Shown here one piece after another: positions 51,855 through 59,258 of a DNA stretch of 64,000 nt. A program made the translations under genes and the position numbers. The notes under the pieces were generated by a model that was given only the letters and a program-made list of their open reading frames with translations, was not told the DNA's origin and made no database searches. The stretch's first letter is position 1; every line of letters starts with the position of its first letter. Source of the DNA: JAHRAW01 sp965226545 (lineage in GTDB: Bacteria > Pseudomonadota > Gammaproteobacteria > Arenicellales > Poriferihabitantaceae). The stretch covers positions 186,001 through 250,000 of the forward strand of contig OZ245364.1 in assembly GCA_965226545.1 (NCBI GenBank). Direction: 5' to 3'.

Positions 51855-52700
51855 ATGGCCATTTATGCGGTGGGCGATGTGCAGGGTTGTGTGACCGCCT
51901 TGGAGGCGTTGTTGGCGAAACTGCGCTTCGATGCGCGCGTCGACCAATTGTGGTTGACCGGCGATTTGGTTAATCGCGGCGCGCATTCGCTCGAAACATT
52001 GCGCTTGGTTAAACAACTCGGCGACAGCGCGATTTGCGTGTTGGGCAATCACGATTTAAATTTGCTGGCGGTCGACGCCGGGTTTCGCGAACTGCGCGCC
52101 GGCGACACGATTGCGCCGATTTTGCGCGCGCCGGACCGAGACGATTTGCTCGAATGGCTGCGGCATCGACCGCTAATGCATTGCGATGCGCGCGCCGAAC
52201 TCAGCGTAAAAACAGTGATGGTGCATGCCGGCGTGTATCCCGGTTGGCGGCGCAAACAGGCGCGCGAATTGGCGCGCGAAGTCGAGGAGTGGTTGCGCGG
52301 TGCGCATCATCGCAAACTGCTCGAATGCATGTACGGACGCAAGCCGCGCACTTGGGGCGACGCGCACGGTCGCAGCGCGCGCGCGCGATTTATTCTCAAT
52401 GCGTTTACTCGAATGCGTTATTGCAGTCGAAGCGGCGAGTTGGATTTCGAACACAAAGCCGCGCCCGGCGCGCAACCCGAAGAATTGGTGGCGTGGTTTA
52501 TGCACCCCGATATGCAATGCAAAAAATGGCGCATTGTGTTTGGGCATTGGTCGGCGCAAGGGTTGTTTACGCGCGACAACATCATCGGCTTGGACAGCGG
52601 TTGCGTTTGGGGCCGCAGTTTGACCGCAATGCGTCTCGATGGCGAACACGCCGGGCAGGTGTGGGCGGTGGATTGTGGCGAAGTTAATGGCGCGGGTTGA
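51855..52700 (+). CDS. apaH: Bis(5'-nucleosyl)-tetraphosphatase (symmetrical)
   Basis: ApaH hydrolyses Ap4A to two ADP and can remove NpnN caps from RNA. The 281-residue metallophosphatase has the ordered motifs GDVQGC near residue 7, GDLVNRGAHSL near 37, LGNHDLNLLAVDAG near 63, VMVHAGVYPGW near 122 and FGHWSAQG near 230. The rest ends with GLDSGCVWGRSLTAMRL, as in symmetrical Ap4A hydrolase. All metal ligands (Asp, His, Asp, Asn, His, His) appear present. It follows mlaA; usual neighbours ksgA and apaG are absent. Confidence 0.93.
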   Translation: MAIYAVGDVQGCVTALEALLAKLRFDARVDQLWLTGDLVNRGAHSLETLRLVKQLGDSAICVLGNHDLNLLAVDAGFRELRAGDTIAPILRAPDRDDLLEWLRHRPLMHCDARAELSVKTVMVHAGVYPGWRRKQARELAREVEEWLRGAHHRKLLECMYGRKPRTWGDAHGRSARARFILNAFTRMRYCSRSGELDFEHKAAPGAQPEELVAWFMHPDMQCKKWRIVFGHWSAQGLFTRDNIIGLDSGCVWGRSLTAMRLDGEHAGQVWAVDCGEVNGAG

Positions 52701-52873
52701 CGGTGTAAGTTAACAGTGCGAGTTAACAATGTAACTTTTAACAACGCAAGTTAACCAAAGTAATGTAACGAAATACGCTTAACAAATTAACTTGGCAAAG
52801 TGATTTAAAGTAACCCAAAGTAACTTAACGAAGTAACTTAACAATTCAATTCAACTCAACTCAATCCAATTTA
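52701..52873. repeat. GTAAGTTAACAGTGCGAGTTAAC array
   Basis: GTGTAAGTTAACAGTGCGAGTTAACAATGTAACTTTTAACAACGCAAGTTAACC is followed by AAGTAACTTAACGAAGTAACTTAAC, a clear 12-14 nt repeat of AAGTTAAC/AAGTAACTTAAC, up to the start of the M18 gene. Confidence 0.85.
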
Positions 52874-54328
52874 ATGAAAACCAACACCATCCCCGCGGAT
52901 GAATCGCTTGCGCCGTTGTTGCAGTATTTGGATGAGTCGCCGACGCCGTTTCACGCGGTTGCCAACTTGGCGGCGCGGCTCGATAGCGCGGGATATGTGC
53001 GCGCCGATTTGGGTGCGGCTAAAGCGCCGAGCATTCCCGGCAAGTATTATTTCACGCACAACGATTCATCGTTGATTGCGTTGCGCTTGGCGGCACCGCC
53101 GGGCGAGGACGGCTTTCGTTTGGTCGGCGCGCACACCGACAGCCCGTGCTTAAAGGTCAAGCCGAATGCAATCGACTGCAATAATCAATACGCAAAACTG
53201 GCGGTCGATGTTTATGGCGGGGCGTTGCTGGCGCCGTGGTTCGACCGCGATTTGGGATTGGCCGGCAAGGTATGCGTAGACGATGCGCGCGGCTTGCGGA
53301 ATGTGTTGCTGAATATCCGCCGTCCGATAGCGGTGATTCCCAGTTTGGCGATTCACTTGGCGCGCAATGTTAATGACAAGCGCAAGATTAATCGCCAACG
53401 GGAAATGTCGGCGGTGTTGTGTCGAGTTGGCGAGGGTGACGGTAAAAACAAAAGTAATCGGAACAGTACAAGTAAAAAGAAAAACAAAAATAAAAATAAA
53501 AGTAACAGTGACGTTGACGGTCACGACAACGTCGACAACACCAACATCGATTCATTCGATACCCGCGTCTTTGAACGGTTTTTACTCGATGAATTGGCGC
53601 AACAGCACGGCGAAACGTTTGCCGATGATGCGCGCGTGTTGGCGCATGAATTGTCGTTGTACGATTGCCAGCGCGCGGCATTGGTTGGCGTGCGCGGCGA
53701 ATTTATCGCTTCGGCGCGGTTGGATAATTTGCTCAGTTGTTATGCCGGCGGCGCGGCGTTGCTTGGCATCGATGCGCACGGTGCACATGATGAACGCGCC
53801 GCGCACAATGCGGTGTTGGTGTTGAACGACCACGAAGAGGTTGGTTCGGAATCCGCCGGCGGTGCAGGCGGGGCGTTTTTATCGGCGGTGTTGCGGCGCG
53901 TTTGCGGCGGCGATGATGAATTTTTGCGCGCGATGCATCGCTCGATGTTGTTGTCGGCCGATAACGCGCACGGCGTTCATCCGAATTATCCGCATAAGCA
54001 CGAACCGAATCATACGCCGCTGCTCAACGGCGGCGTGACGCTTAAAATTAATCACAACCAACGTTATGCAACTTCCGCCGAAACCGCGGCGTTGTTTCGG
54101 CGGCTGTGCGCGCAACGCGGCTTGGCGGTGCAGACGATTGTGACGCGTTCGGATATGGCGTGCGGTTCGACGATTGGCCCGATTACCGCAGCCAAACTCG
54201 GCGTGCGCACCGCCGACATCGGCGCGCCGCAATTGGCGATGCATTCGGTGCGCGAATTGGCCGGCGCCAACGACCAAGCCGATTTATGCGCGGCGTTGCA
54301 GGCGTTCTTTACGGCTGAGTTGAGTTAA
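52874..54328 (+). CDS. apeB: M18 family aminopeptidase with an in-frame low-complexity insertion
   Basis: The 484-residue protein is a zinc aminopeptidase of the M18 (ApeB/aspartyl aminopeptidase) family: SPTPFHAVANLAARLD near residues 23-38, HTDSPCLKVKP near residues 87-97 (first metal His and Asp), NDHEEVGSESAGGAGG near 317-332 (metal Glu ligands), and GTPLLNGGVTL-like TPLLNGGVTLKINHNQRYA near 378-396. ARGLPV-like final residues SMACGSTIGPI here as DMACGSTIGPI. It is about 50 residues longer than the usual about 430. The surplus, residues about 187-229, is GDGKNKSNRNSTSKKKN and similar Lys/Asn/Ser-rich, coded by AGTAAC-type repeats. It probably forms an unstructured loop. Confidence 0.9.
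   Translation: MKTNTIPADESLAPLLQYLDESPTPFHAVANLAARLDSAGYVRADLGAAKAPSIPGKYYFTHNDSSLIALRLAAPPGEDGFRLVGAHTDSPCLKVKPNAIDCNNQYAKLAVDVYGGALLAPWFDRDLGLAGKVCVDDARGLRNVLLNIRRPIAVIPSLAIHLARNVNDKRKINRQREMSAVLCRVGEGDGKNKSNRNSTSKKKNKNKNKSNSDVDGHDNVDNTNIDSFDTRVFERFLLDELAQQHGETFADDARVLAHELSLYDCQRAALVGVRGEFIASARLDNLLSCYAGGAALLGIDAHGAHDERAAHNAVLVLNDHEEVGSESAGGAGGAFLSAVLRRVCGGDDEFLRAMHRSMLLSADNAHGVHPNYPHKHEPNHTPLLNGGVTLKINHNQRYATSAETAALFRRLCAQRGLAVQTIVTRSDMACGSTIGPITAAKLGVRTADIGAPQLAMHSVRELAGANDQADLCAALQAFFTAELS
53430..53562. repeat. In-frame AAAGTAAC/AACAGTAC array inside apeB
   Basis: GGTGACGGTAAAAACAAAAGTAATCG, ACAGTACAAGTAAAAAG, AAAATAAAAGTAACAGTGACG and GTCACGACAACGTCGAC are the same words as in intergenic gaps. 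They add about 43 codons without shifting the frame. Confidence 0.85.
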
Positions 54329-54704
54329 GGCGGCGGTCGAATACGCTCAACAACAAACGCGAATCATCGCCGGCGCCCGGCTGCATTTCCAATTGGTCGC
54401 CGCGCACGCCCAAGGCAATCAACCAATCGCGCACCACTTGCGCCCATTGCCGCCCGGCATCGCCGCCCGGATAAAAAATCACCACTTCGGTGCGCGCATC
54501 ATCGCGCACATTGCGCAAGGTGTCGCGAATCGCTTCGATGTCCAACACGGTTTGCCCGTTGACGCGCGCCGGCCAATCGGCGCGCAACAACACTTGTTCA
54601 TAAACGCCCGCGCCGTATGCGGCGGTTGACAGCCAGCATGCCAAGACGCATGCGGTTGCGGTGTTAATGATTCGGTTGGTTTTGATTTTGGTTTTCATGT
54701 TCAT
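54309..54704 (-). CDS. Small secreted protein of unknown function with an array-derived start region
   Basis: The 131-residue protein (start ATG 54704; 54698, 54716 and 54728 are also possible) has a basic N-region, hydrophobic core INTATACVLACWLSTAAYGAG with a signal peptidase site after AYG, and a short mature domain with VVIFYPGGDAGRQWAQVVRDWLIALGV. No family was recognised. The N-region codons (AAAGTGAAAGTTAAAATGAA and so on) are a hexamer array that itself supplies several ATG start choices. It overlaps the convergent M18 gene by 20 nt. The exported product is probably periplasmic. Confidence 0.6.
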   Translation of the reverse strand: MNMKTKIKTNRIINTATACVLACWLSTAAYGAGVYEQVLLRADWPARVNGQTVLDIEAIRDTLRNVRDDARTEVVIFYPGGDAGRQWAQVVRDWLIALGVRGDQLEMQPGAGDDSRLLLSVFDRRLNSTQP

Positions 54705-54790
54705 TGTCACTTTCATTTTAACTTTCACTTTAACTTAACTTCGACTTAACTTTAACTTTCATCACAGCCGATGTCGGTTGAGTTGTCGCA
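54690..54790. repeat. AAAGTGAAAGTTAAAATG array at the start of the small secreted protein
   Basis: Reading the minus strand, AAAGTG, AAAGTT, AAAATG, AAAGTG, ACAATG and AACATG form hexamers that run across the predicted start. They encode alternate Met and Lys/Val codons. Confidence 0.75.
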
Positions 54791-54865
54791 ATGGAATAAT
54801 GTTACAGCGTCTTCGTTGCGTATTGTAATTGCAGTTACATTTACATTCGCACTTGCACTTGCACT

Positions 54866-56437
54866 TCACCCATCCGCCAACACCACATATTGTTCGACGC
54901 GCCAGTTGGGGGCATCGTGCAAGCGGATTTGTTTGCCGGTGGATTCGGCGAGTGCTTGCAGATGCGCGGCTTCGGCGCCTTGCAGTTCGGCGATGACTGT
55001 TGGGGCGGCGCGCACCGTGCATTTTTTACAGTCGCCGCGCAAAATCTCGCGGAAGATTTCACAGCAAATCGATTGCGCGCTTTTATGCGCGCCGCCGCCG
55101 TCGCACATCGCGCAAGTTTCCAACAACATCGCCTGCAAACTTTCGCCGTTGCGGCGGCGGCTGATTTCGACCAAACCAAGCGCCGACATCGGGCTCGGGC
55201 GCGTTGGCGTTGGGTCGGCGGCGAGTTCATCCGCCAATCGCCGCCACAGTTGTTGGCGTTGTTCGGCGCATTGCATATCGATAAAGTCGGCGACGATGAT
55301 GCCGCCCAAGTTGCGCAGGCGAATTTGTCGGGCGATAACGCGCGCCGCTTCCCAATTCGCGCGCCAACCAATGTCGGCGCCGACCAAGCCGCCGCTGTTG
55401 ACGTCAATCGTATGCATCGCTTCGGTGCGGTCAAACACCAAATGCCCGCCGCCCGGCAATTCAACCCGCCGCGCCAATGCGCGTTCGATTTCGGCTTCGG
55501 TGTCGTATAAATCAAAAATCGGCGTGGGCGCATGATGCAGTTCGAGTCGTGCGGTGCAGTTGTCGACAGAGAGGGGGGCGATGTTGTTGTCGGCATCGTT
55601 GGCGACTGTGTCGACGACACTGTTGCCGGTAACTTCGTCAACACCGTTATTAATGTCGTTGCCGACAACGTTATCGATGTCTTTGACAACGTCGTCGCCA
55701 ACACCGTCGACAACATCACCACCAACAATAATCCGTTGCGCATGCGCCAACGTCTTCGGGCAATCGATAAGTACGCGCGTCACCGTGCGCCAATCGGCGT
55801 CGCGTACGGCGCGCAAGGCGAGCGGCAGGTCGCGGTGCAATAAAGTTGGCGCGGAGGCGCGCGCGGCTTGATTGATGATGGTTTGCCAATCGTCGGTTAA
55901 CTTCGCCAACTCGGCGCGCAGTTCATCATCGCGCGCGTATTGCGCCGTGTATCGCGCCAACAAACCAATGCGCGCATCGCCGCGCAGGCGTTGCAGTTTT
56001 TCCAAACAAAGTTGACGCGCATTTTCATCGAGGCGTCTTGCGGTCAACAGCGCATCGCGAGTCGGCAGATACAACAGATGCCGACTCGGCAAACTGATTT
56101 GTTCGCTCAGCCGCGCGCCTTTGTCGCCGATGGCGCTGCGCATCATCTGCACGATGCGCGTTTGCCCGGCGCGCAATCGCGCGAGTGCATCGTCCGCGCT
56201 TTCGTTCGGCGCGCGCACCAATTCATTGGCATGCAAAAACGCGCTGCGCGCCGCGCCGATGTCAACAAACGCCGCGCGCATGCCCGGCAACACGCGCAAA
56301 ATCCGCCCCAAATAAACATTGCCAAGCCAATCACGCCGCGCCGCGCGTTCCATTTCGATTTGTATCAACACGCCGTCCTTGCGCCAAGCCACGCGCGTTT
56401 CATAGCCGCCGGCGTTGATCAGAATTTCGTTTTTCAT
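54866..56437 (-). CDS. rng: Ribonuclease G with an in-frame low-complexity insertion
   Basis: RNase G matures 16S rRNA 5' ends and degrades mRNA. The 523-residue protein starts KNEILINAGGYETRVAWRKDG, then the S1-like VYLGRILRVLPGMRAAFVDIG near residues 41-61. The catalytic core has DRTEAMHTIDVNSGGLVG near residues 335-352 (metal Asp), IIVADFIDM near 385 and TCAMCDGGGAHKSA near 446-459, the zinc-link CxxC of RNase E/G. It is about 35 residues longer than the E. coli enzyme. Residues about 232-296 hold VVDGVGDDVVKDIDNVVGN and further Asp/Val/Asn-rich residues, coded by GTCGAC-type repeats. The location is between the first and second conserved halves. Confidence 0.93.
   Translation of the reverse strand: MKNEILINAGGYETRVAWRKDGVLIQIEMERAARRDWLGNVYLGRILRVLPGMRAAFVDIGAARSAFLHANELVRAPNESADDALARLRAGQTRIVQMMRSAIGDKGARLSEQISLPSRHLLYLPTRDALLTARRLDENARQLCLEKLQRLRGDARIGLLARYTAQYARDDELRAELAKLTDDWQTIINQAARASAPTLLHRDLPLALRAVRDADWRTVTRVLIDCPKTLAHAQRIIVGGDVVDGVGDDVVKDIDNVVGNDINNGVDEVTGNSVVDTVANDADNNIAPLSVDNCTARLELHHAPTPIFDLYDTEAEIERALARRVELPGGGHLVFDRTEAMHTIDVNSGGLVGADIGWRANWEAARVIARQIRLRNLGGIIVADFIDMQCAEQRQQLWRRLADELAADPTPTRPSPMSALGLVEISRRRNGESLQAMLLETCAMCDGGGAHKSAQSICCEIFREILRGDCKKCTVRAAPTVIAELQGAEAAHLQALAESTGKQIRLHDAPNWRVEQYVVLADG
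55550..55740. repeat. In-frame GTCGACAAC/GTTGTCGGC array inside rng
   Basis: Reads as CGTTGCCGACAACGTTATCGATGTC, GTCGTCGCCAACACCGTCGACAAC and CACTGTTGCCGGTAACTTCGTC, with GTCG- and AACG-type words at about 6-nt spacing. It encodes the Asp/Val/Asn-rich insertion. Confidence 0.85.
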
Positions 56438-56659
56438 TGTGCAGTTTGTCGAGCAGTTTGCATTTGTGGTTTGCTTTGTCGCTTGCATAGTTACTTGCAT
56501 AACCCTTGCATCGTCACTTAACACATTGCGCGAATGCGTTTACAGTTAACGTTACATTGTCACTTAACCTTGCAATGTACACGGTTCACTTCCGCCGCCA
56601 CATCGCGCGTTTGTTACTTTTTACTTGTCGCTTGCAACTTAACCTTTGCAACCGGTTAC
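56438..56659. repeat. GTCACTTAAC/GTTACTTG array between maf and rng
   Basis: CGCTTGCATAGTTACTTGCATAACCCTTGCATCGTCACTTAACAC, then ACAGTTAACGTTACATTGTCACTTAACC, with more GTTACTT and CTTGCAAC words to 56659. Rng upstream DNA thus carries the same family. Confidence 0.8.
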
Positions 56660-57226
56660 TTATTCCCCCGACCAACCGGCTTCGATAAGCAACCGTCGCG
56701 CCGCGGTCAACGACAAGCCAATCGCCGCGCTGTAATCGCCGTCGATGTGCGTGATAAACGCCGCGCCGCCGCCTTGGATTGCATAGCCGCCGGCTTTGTC
56801 GAGCGGTTCGTCGGTGGCGCAATAGCGCGCGATTTGTTGTTCGGTTAAGGCGGCGAAGGTGATGCGGGTTTCGTCGTTATGCACAATCGATTTGGTTGCG
56901 CCGATGACCGCAAGCGCGGAATGTACGCTGTGCGATTTGCCCGACAACTTGCGCAACATTTGCGCGGCGTGCGCGCGGTCGTCGGGTTTGCCGAATAGTT
57001 CGTTGTCGCAGGCGACCAGCGTATCGCCGGCGATGACGATGTCGTGCGCATCGACTCGCGCGCGCACCGTCTCGGCTTTGCATAACGCCAACCGCTTGCA
57101 TAATTGTTGCGGCGATTCGTTTTGCTGCGGCGTCTCGTCGATGTCCGGCGATTCGATTCGAAATGAATCGGTTAACTGCGCGAGCAATTCGCGGCGGCGC
57201 GGTGAGGTTGATGCCAGGATAATCAT
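56660..57226 (-). CDS. maf: Maf-like nucleoside triphosphate pyrophosphatase
   Basis: Maf hydrolyses non-canonical or modified nucleotides such as dTTP, UTP or 7-methyl-GTP, depending on subtype. The 188-residue protein starts MIILASTSPRRRELLAQL with the conserved SxxR motif, IAGDTLVACDNELFGKPDDRA near residues 66-86 holding the catalytic Asp and Lys, and AGGYAIQGGGAAFITHIDGDYSAAIGLSL near the end. The usual GSYSNVVGLPL is GDYSAAIGLSL here. It lies between rlmH and rng, a typical order. Confidence 0.92.
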   Translation of the reverse strand: MIILASTSPRRRELLAQLTDSFRIESPDIDETPQQNESPQQLCKRLALCKAETVRARVDAHDIVIAGDTLVACDNELFGKPDDRAHAAQMLRKLSGKSHSVHSALAVIGATKSIVHNDETRITFAALTEQQIARYCATDEPLDKAGGYAIQGGGAAFITHIDGDYSAAIGLSLTAARRLLIEAGWSGE

Positions 57227-57321
57227 TCGATACTCATTCGATATTCATTAAGTACGCATTGAACTGTTCATTCGTCAATCGTTCATAAATCATTCACAAA
57301 TCATTCGACACGCATCAAAAC
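57227..57321. repeat. CATTCGATATTCATT array
   Basis: ATTCGATACTCATTCGATATTCATTAAGTACGC and TCGTTCATAAATCATTCACAAATCATTCGACACG are built of ATTCATT/ATTCGAT units about 10-12 nt apart. Confidence 0.75.
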
Positions 57322-57795
57322 TTAATCGCGGTGATACGGCAAGCCGGTCAACAGCGCATGGCAGCGATACAATTGTTCAGCGACAATCACGCGCGCCAAG
57401 GGATGCGCGAAAGTTAGCGCCGACAACGACCAAACTTCATCGGCGGCGCGCAACAATTGCGGCGGCAACCCGTCGGCGCCGCCGATGAGCAGCGCAATGT
57501 TGTCGAAGGTCAACATCCAACTATCGAGTTGCGCGGCAAGGTCGCGGGTGGTGCGGGCGCGACCCAATCTGTCGAGCGCAATCACGCGGCTGTGTTGCGG
57601 AATCGCGCGCGTCAATCGCGCGGTTTCACGCGCCGCGATTTTAACGCGGTCGGCGTTTTTGCCGCGCCGTTCCGCCGGCACTTCAATCAAACGCAACGCC
57701 CACGGCGCGCGAATCCGCTTGATGTATTCACCGCAAGCGTCGCGCACCCATGCCGGCATTTTGTCGCCGACTGCGATTAAATGAATCGTTAACAT
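57322..57795 (-). CDS. rlmH: 23S rRNA pseudouridine-1915 N3-methyltransferase
   Basis: RlmH methylates pseudouridine 1915 in helix 69 of 23S rRNA. The 157-residue SPOUT methyltransferase starts MLTIHLIAVGDKMPAWVRDAC, shows VIALDRLGRARTTRDLA near residues 70-86, the SAM-binding knot LLIGGADGLPPQLLRAAD near residues 103-120 and the C-terminal SLSALTFAHPLARVIVAEQLYRCHALLTGLPYHRD-like tail, here ending GLPYHRD. Length matches E. coli (155). It lies after rsfS in the canonical order. Nothing odd was seen. Confidence 0.95.
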   Translation of the reverse strand: MLTIHLIAVGDKMPAWVRDACGEYIKRIRAPWALRLIEVPAERRGKNADRVKIAARETARLTRAIPQHSRVIALDRLGRARTTRDLAAQLDSWMLTFDNIALLIGGADGLPPQLLRAADEVWSLSALTFAHPLARVIVAEQLYRCHALLTGLPYHRD

Positions 57796-57888
57796 TGCAG
57801 TTCATTGGGCGCAGTGTTGGGCACGGTGTCGAGCGCGTCGTTAATTAATGCATTCATTAATTTATTAATTAACGAATTAACTTATTAA
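57796..57888. repeat. TTAATTAATGCATTCATTAATTTATTAATTAACG spacer
   Basis: An AT-rich ATTAA/TAATT stretch at 57840-57888 between rlmH and the rsfS stop. It contains no gene. Confidence 0.6.
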
Positions 57889-58404
57889 CTATGAACGAAC
57901 ACTGTCGTCACCATCATCGTCGTCAACGCGGACACTGTCACCGTCGCCGTCGCCGCCGACATCGTCGTCCCCGTCACTTGCACTGTCACTTCCACCGTCT
58001 CCATCCACCACATCCGCCAACCGCGAATCCCATAAACTTTCCAAATCATAATGCGCGCGCGTTGCGGCGCGCATGATATGCACGACGATGTCGACAAAAT
58101 CGACCAGCACCCAATCGCCAATCGCTTCGCCTTCGATGCTTAACTGCCGCCAGCCGGCCGCGCGCAGTTGCATCACCACGCGTTCGGCCAGCGTTTTAAT
58201 GTGGCGTTCGGAAGTGCCGGTGGCGACAATCATATAGTCGGTGATGTCGGTCAGTTGGCGCACATCGAGCAGCCGCACCTCGACGCCTTTGGCGTCGGCG
58301 AGCGCGCGCAGGGCGATTTCGCTCATCCGTTCGGCATCGATGCGCGCGGCTTCGGCGCGTTGCAATGCGTCGAGTGAGGTTGGGTTGTCGAGGTTAGGCG
58401 CCAT
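57889..58404 (-). CDS. rsfS: Ribosome silencing factor RsfS with an acidic low-complexity tail
   Basis: RsfS binds ribosomal protein uL14 and blocks subunit joining when nutrients are low. The first about 130 residues are the complete family domain: AKGVEVRLLDVRQLTDITDYM near residues 38-58, ATGTSERHIKTLAERV near 60-75, and the C-terminal VLVDFVDIVVHIM near 104. The frame then continues for about 40 residues rich in Asp, Gly and Ser (GGSDSASDGDDDVGGDGDG), coded by GTCGTC/GTCACC-type repeats near 57895-58012. The last helix-like WDSRLADVV is normal. Its start at 58404 lies 11 nt inside nadD, so the pair is coupled. Confidence 0.92.
   Translation of the reverse strand: MAPNLDNPTSLDALQRAEAARIDAERMSEIALRALADAKGVEVRLLDVRQLTDITDYMIVATGTSERHIKTLAERVVMQLRAAGWRQLSIEGEAIGDWVLVDFVDIVVHIMRAATRAHYDLESLWDSRLADVVDGDGGSDSASDGDDDVGGDGDGDSVRVDDDDGDDSVRS
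57895..58012. repeat. GTCGTCACC/GTCACTTGC array at the 3' end of rsfS
   Basis: TGTCGTCACCATCATCGTCG, GACACTGTCACCGTCGCCGTCGCCG and CACTTGCACTGTCACTTCCACCG are present; the coding strand reads AGTGAC and GTGACG. This extends the RsfS tail without a frameshift. Confidence 0.85.
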
Positions 58405-59029
58405 AAAGATGATGCGCACGGATGTACTCGCGCACAGCGCGCGGCACCAATGCATCGATGGATTGTCCGCCGCCCAATCGCGCGCGCACCATGCTTGCCG
58501 AGATGTCGACGGCCGCGGTTTCGACCAGCGCGATTTTACCGGCGGCAAAATCGCACAAGGCGCGCGGCGATTCGACTTGCGCGCGTTGCCACCAATGCGG
58601 CGGCGGCTCGGGCAATGCCCAGCCGGGGCGCGCCAACGCAATCAAATGTGCGCGCGTCAATATGTCGCGCCAATTGCGCCAACGCTCGAGCGACAACAAG
58701 GCATCGAGCCCGGCAATCAAGGCCAATTGGCGGCGCGGATGGCGGCGGCGCAATTCGGTCAAAGTGTCGATGGTGTAGGACGGCGCGCGGTGCATCTCCA
58801 TCGTCTCGACGCGCAATCGCGCCCGCCCGCGCACAGCCAAGCGAGTCATCGCCAAGCGCGCCTCGGGCGGCGCAATCGGCGGCGGGCGATGCGGCGGCGC
58901 GCCGGCCGGGATATACGCGATTTCGCGCAAACCGTGCCGGTCGAGCATTTCGCGAATCGGGCGCAGATGCCCGTGGTGAATCGGGTCAAAGGTGCCGCCG
59001 AACACGCCGTATAAATCGAGGGCGTCCAT
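58394..59029 (-). CDS. nadD: Nicotinate-nucleotide adenylyltransferase
   Basis: NadD adenylates nicotinate mononucleotide in NAD synthesis. The 211-residue protein has the nucleotidyltransferase motif GVFGGTFDPIHHGHLRPIRE near residues 8-27, LIAGLDALLSLERWRNWRDI near residues 102-121 and ALVETAAVDISASMVRARL, where ISASMVR corresponds to ISSTxVR. It starts the nadD-rsfS-rlmH-maf-rng run. The upstream 230 bp to coxB is divergent. Confidence 0.95.
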   Translation of the reverse strand: MDALDLYGVFGGTFDPIHHGHLRPIREMLDRHGLREIAYIPAGAPPHRPPPIAPPEARLAMTRLAVRGRARLRVETMEMHRAPSYTIDTLTELRRRHPRRQLALIAGLDALLSLERWRNWRDILTRAHLIALARPGWALPEPPPHWWQRAQVESPRALCDFAAGKIALVETAAVDISASMVRARLGGGQSIDALVPRAVREYIRAHHLYGA

Positions 59030-59258
59030 CGCCGCGCACTATAACAAACAAATCGCCCGGCGCGCTTGTCGGCGGCGGTCGGTTTTTGTTATGCTGTCAC
59101 CCGCGCGGCGTGTTTGGCGCCTCGCCTTTTTATTGTGCACTGTTATTAACGCGCACTTATTCACACTTATTCACTTGCGCATTGATTAACTTGACCATCA
59201 ACCGTTTTCAACGCAACAACTTAACCGACGACCGGTCGGCGACGAGGGCGACAGTTAA
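59030..59258. repeat. Divergent nadD-coxB spacer
   Basis: The coxB-proximal half shows TTATTAACGCGCACTTATTCACACTTATTCACTTGCGC, with CACTTATTC units 11 nt apart at 59152-59176. The divergent nadD and coxB promoters must lie here, but none was assigned. Confidence 0.5.
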
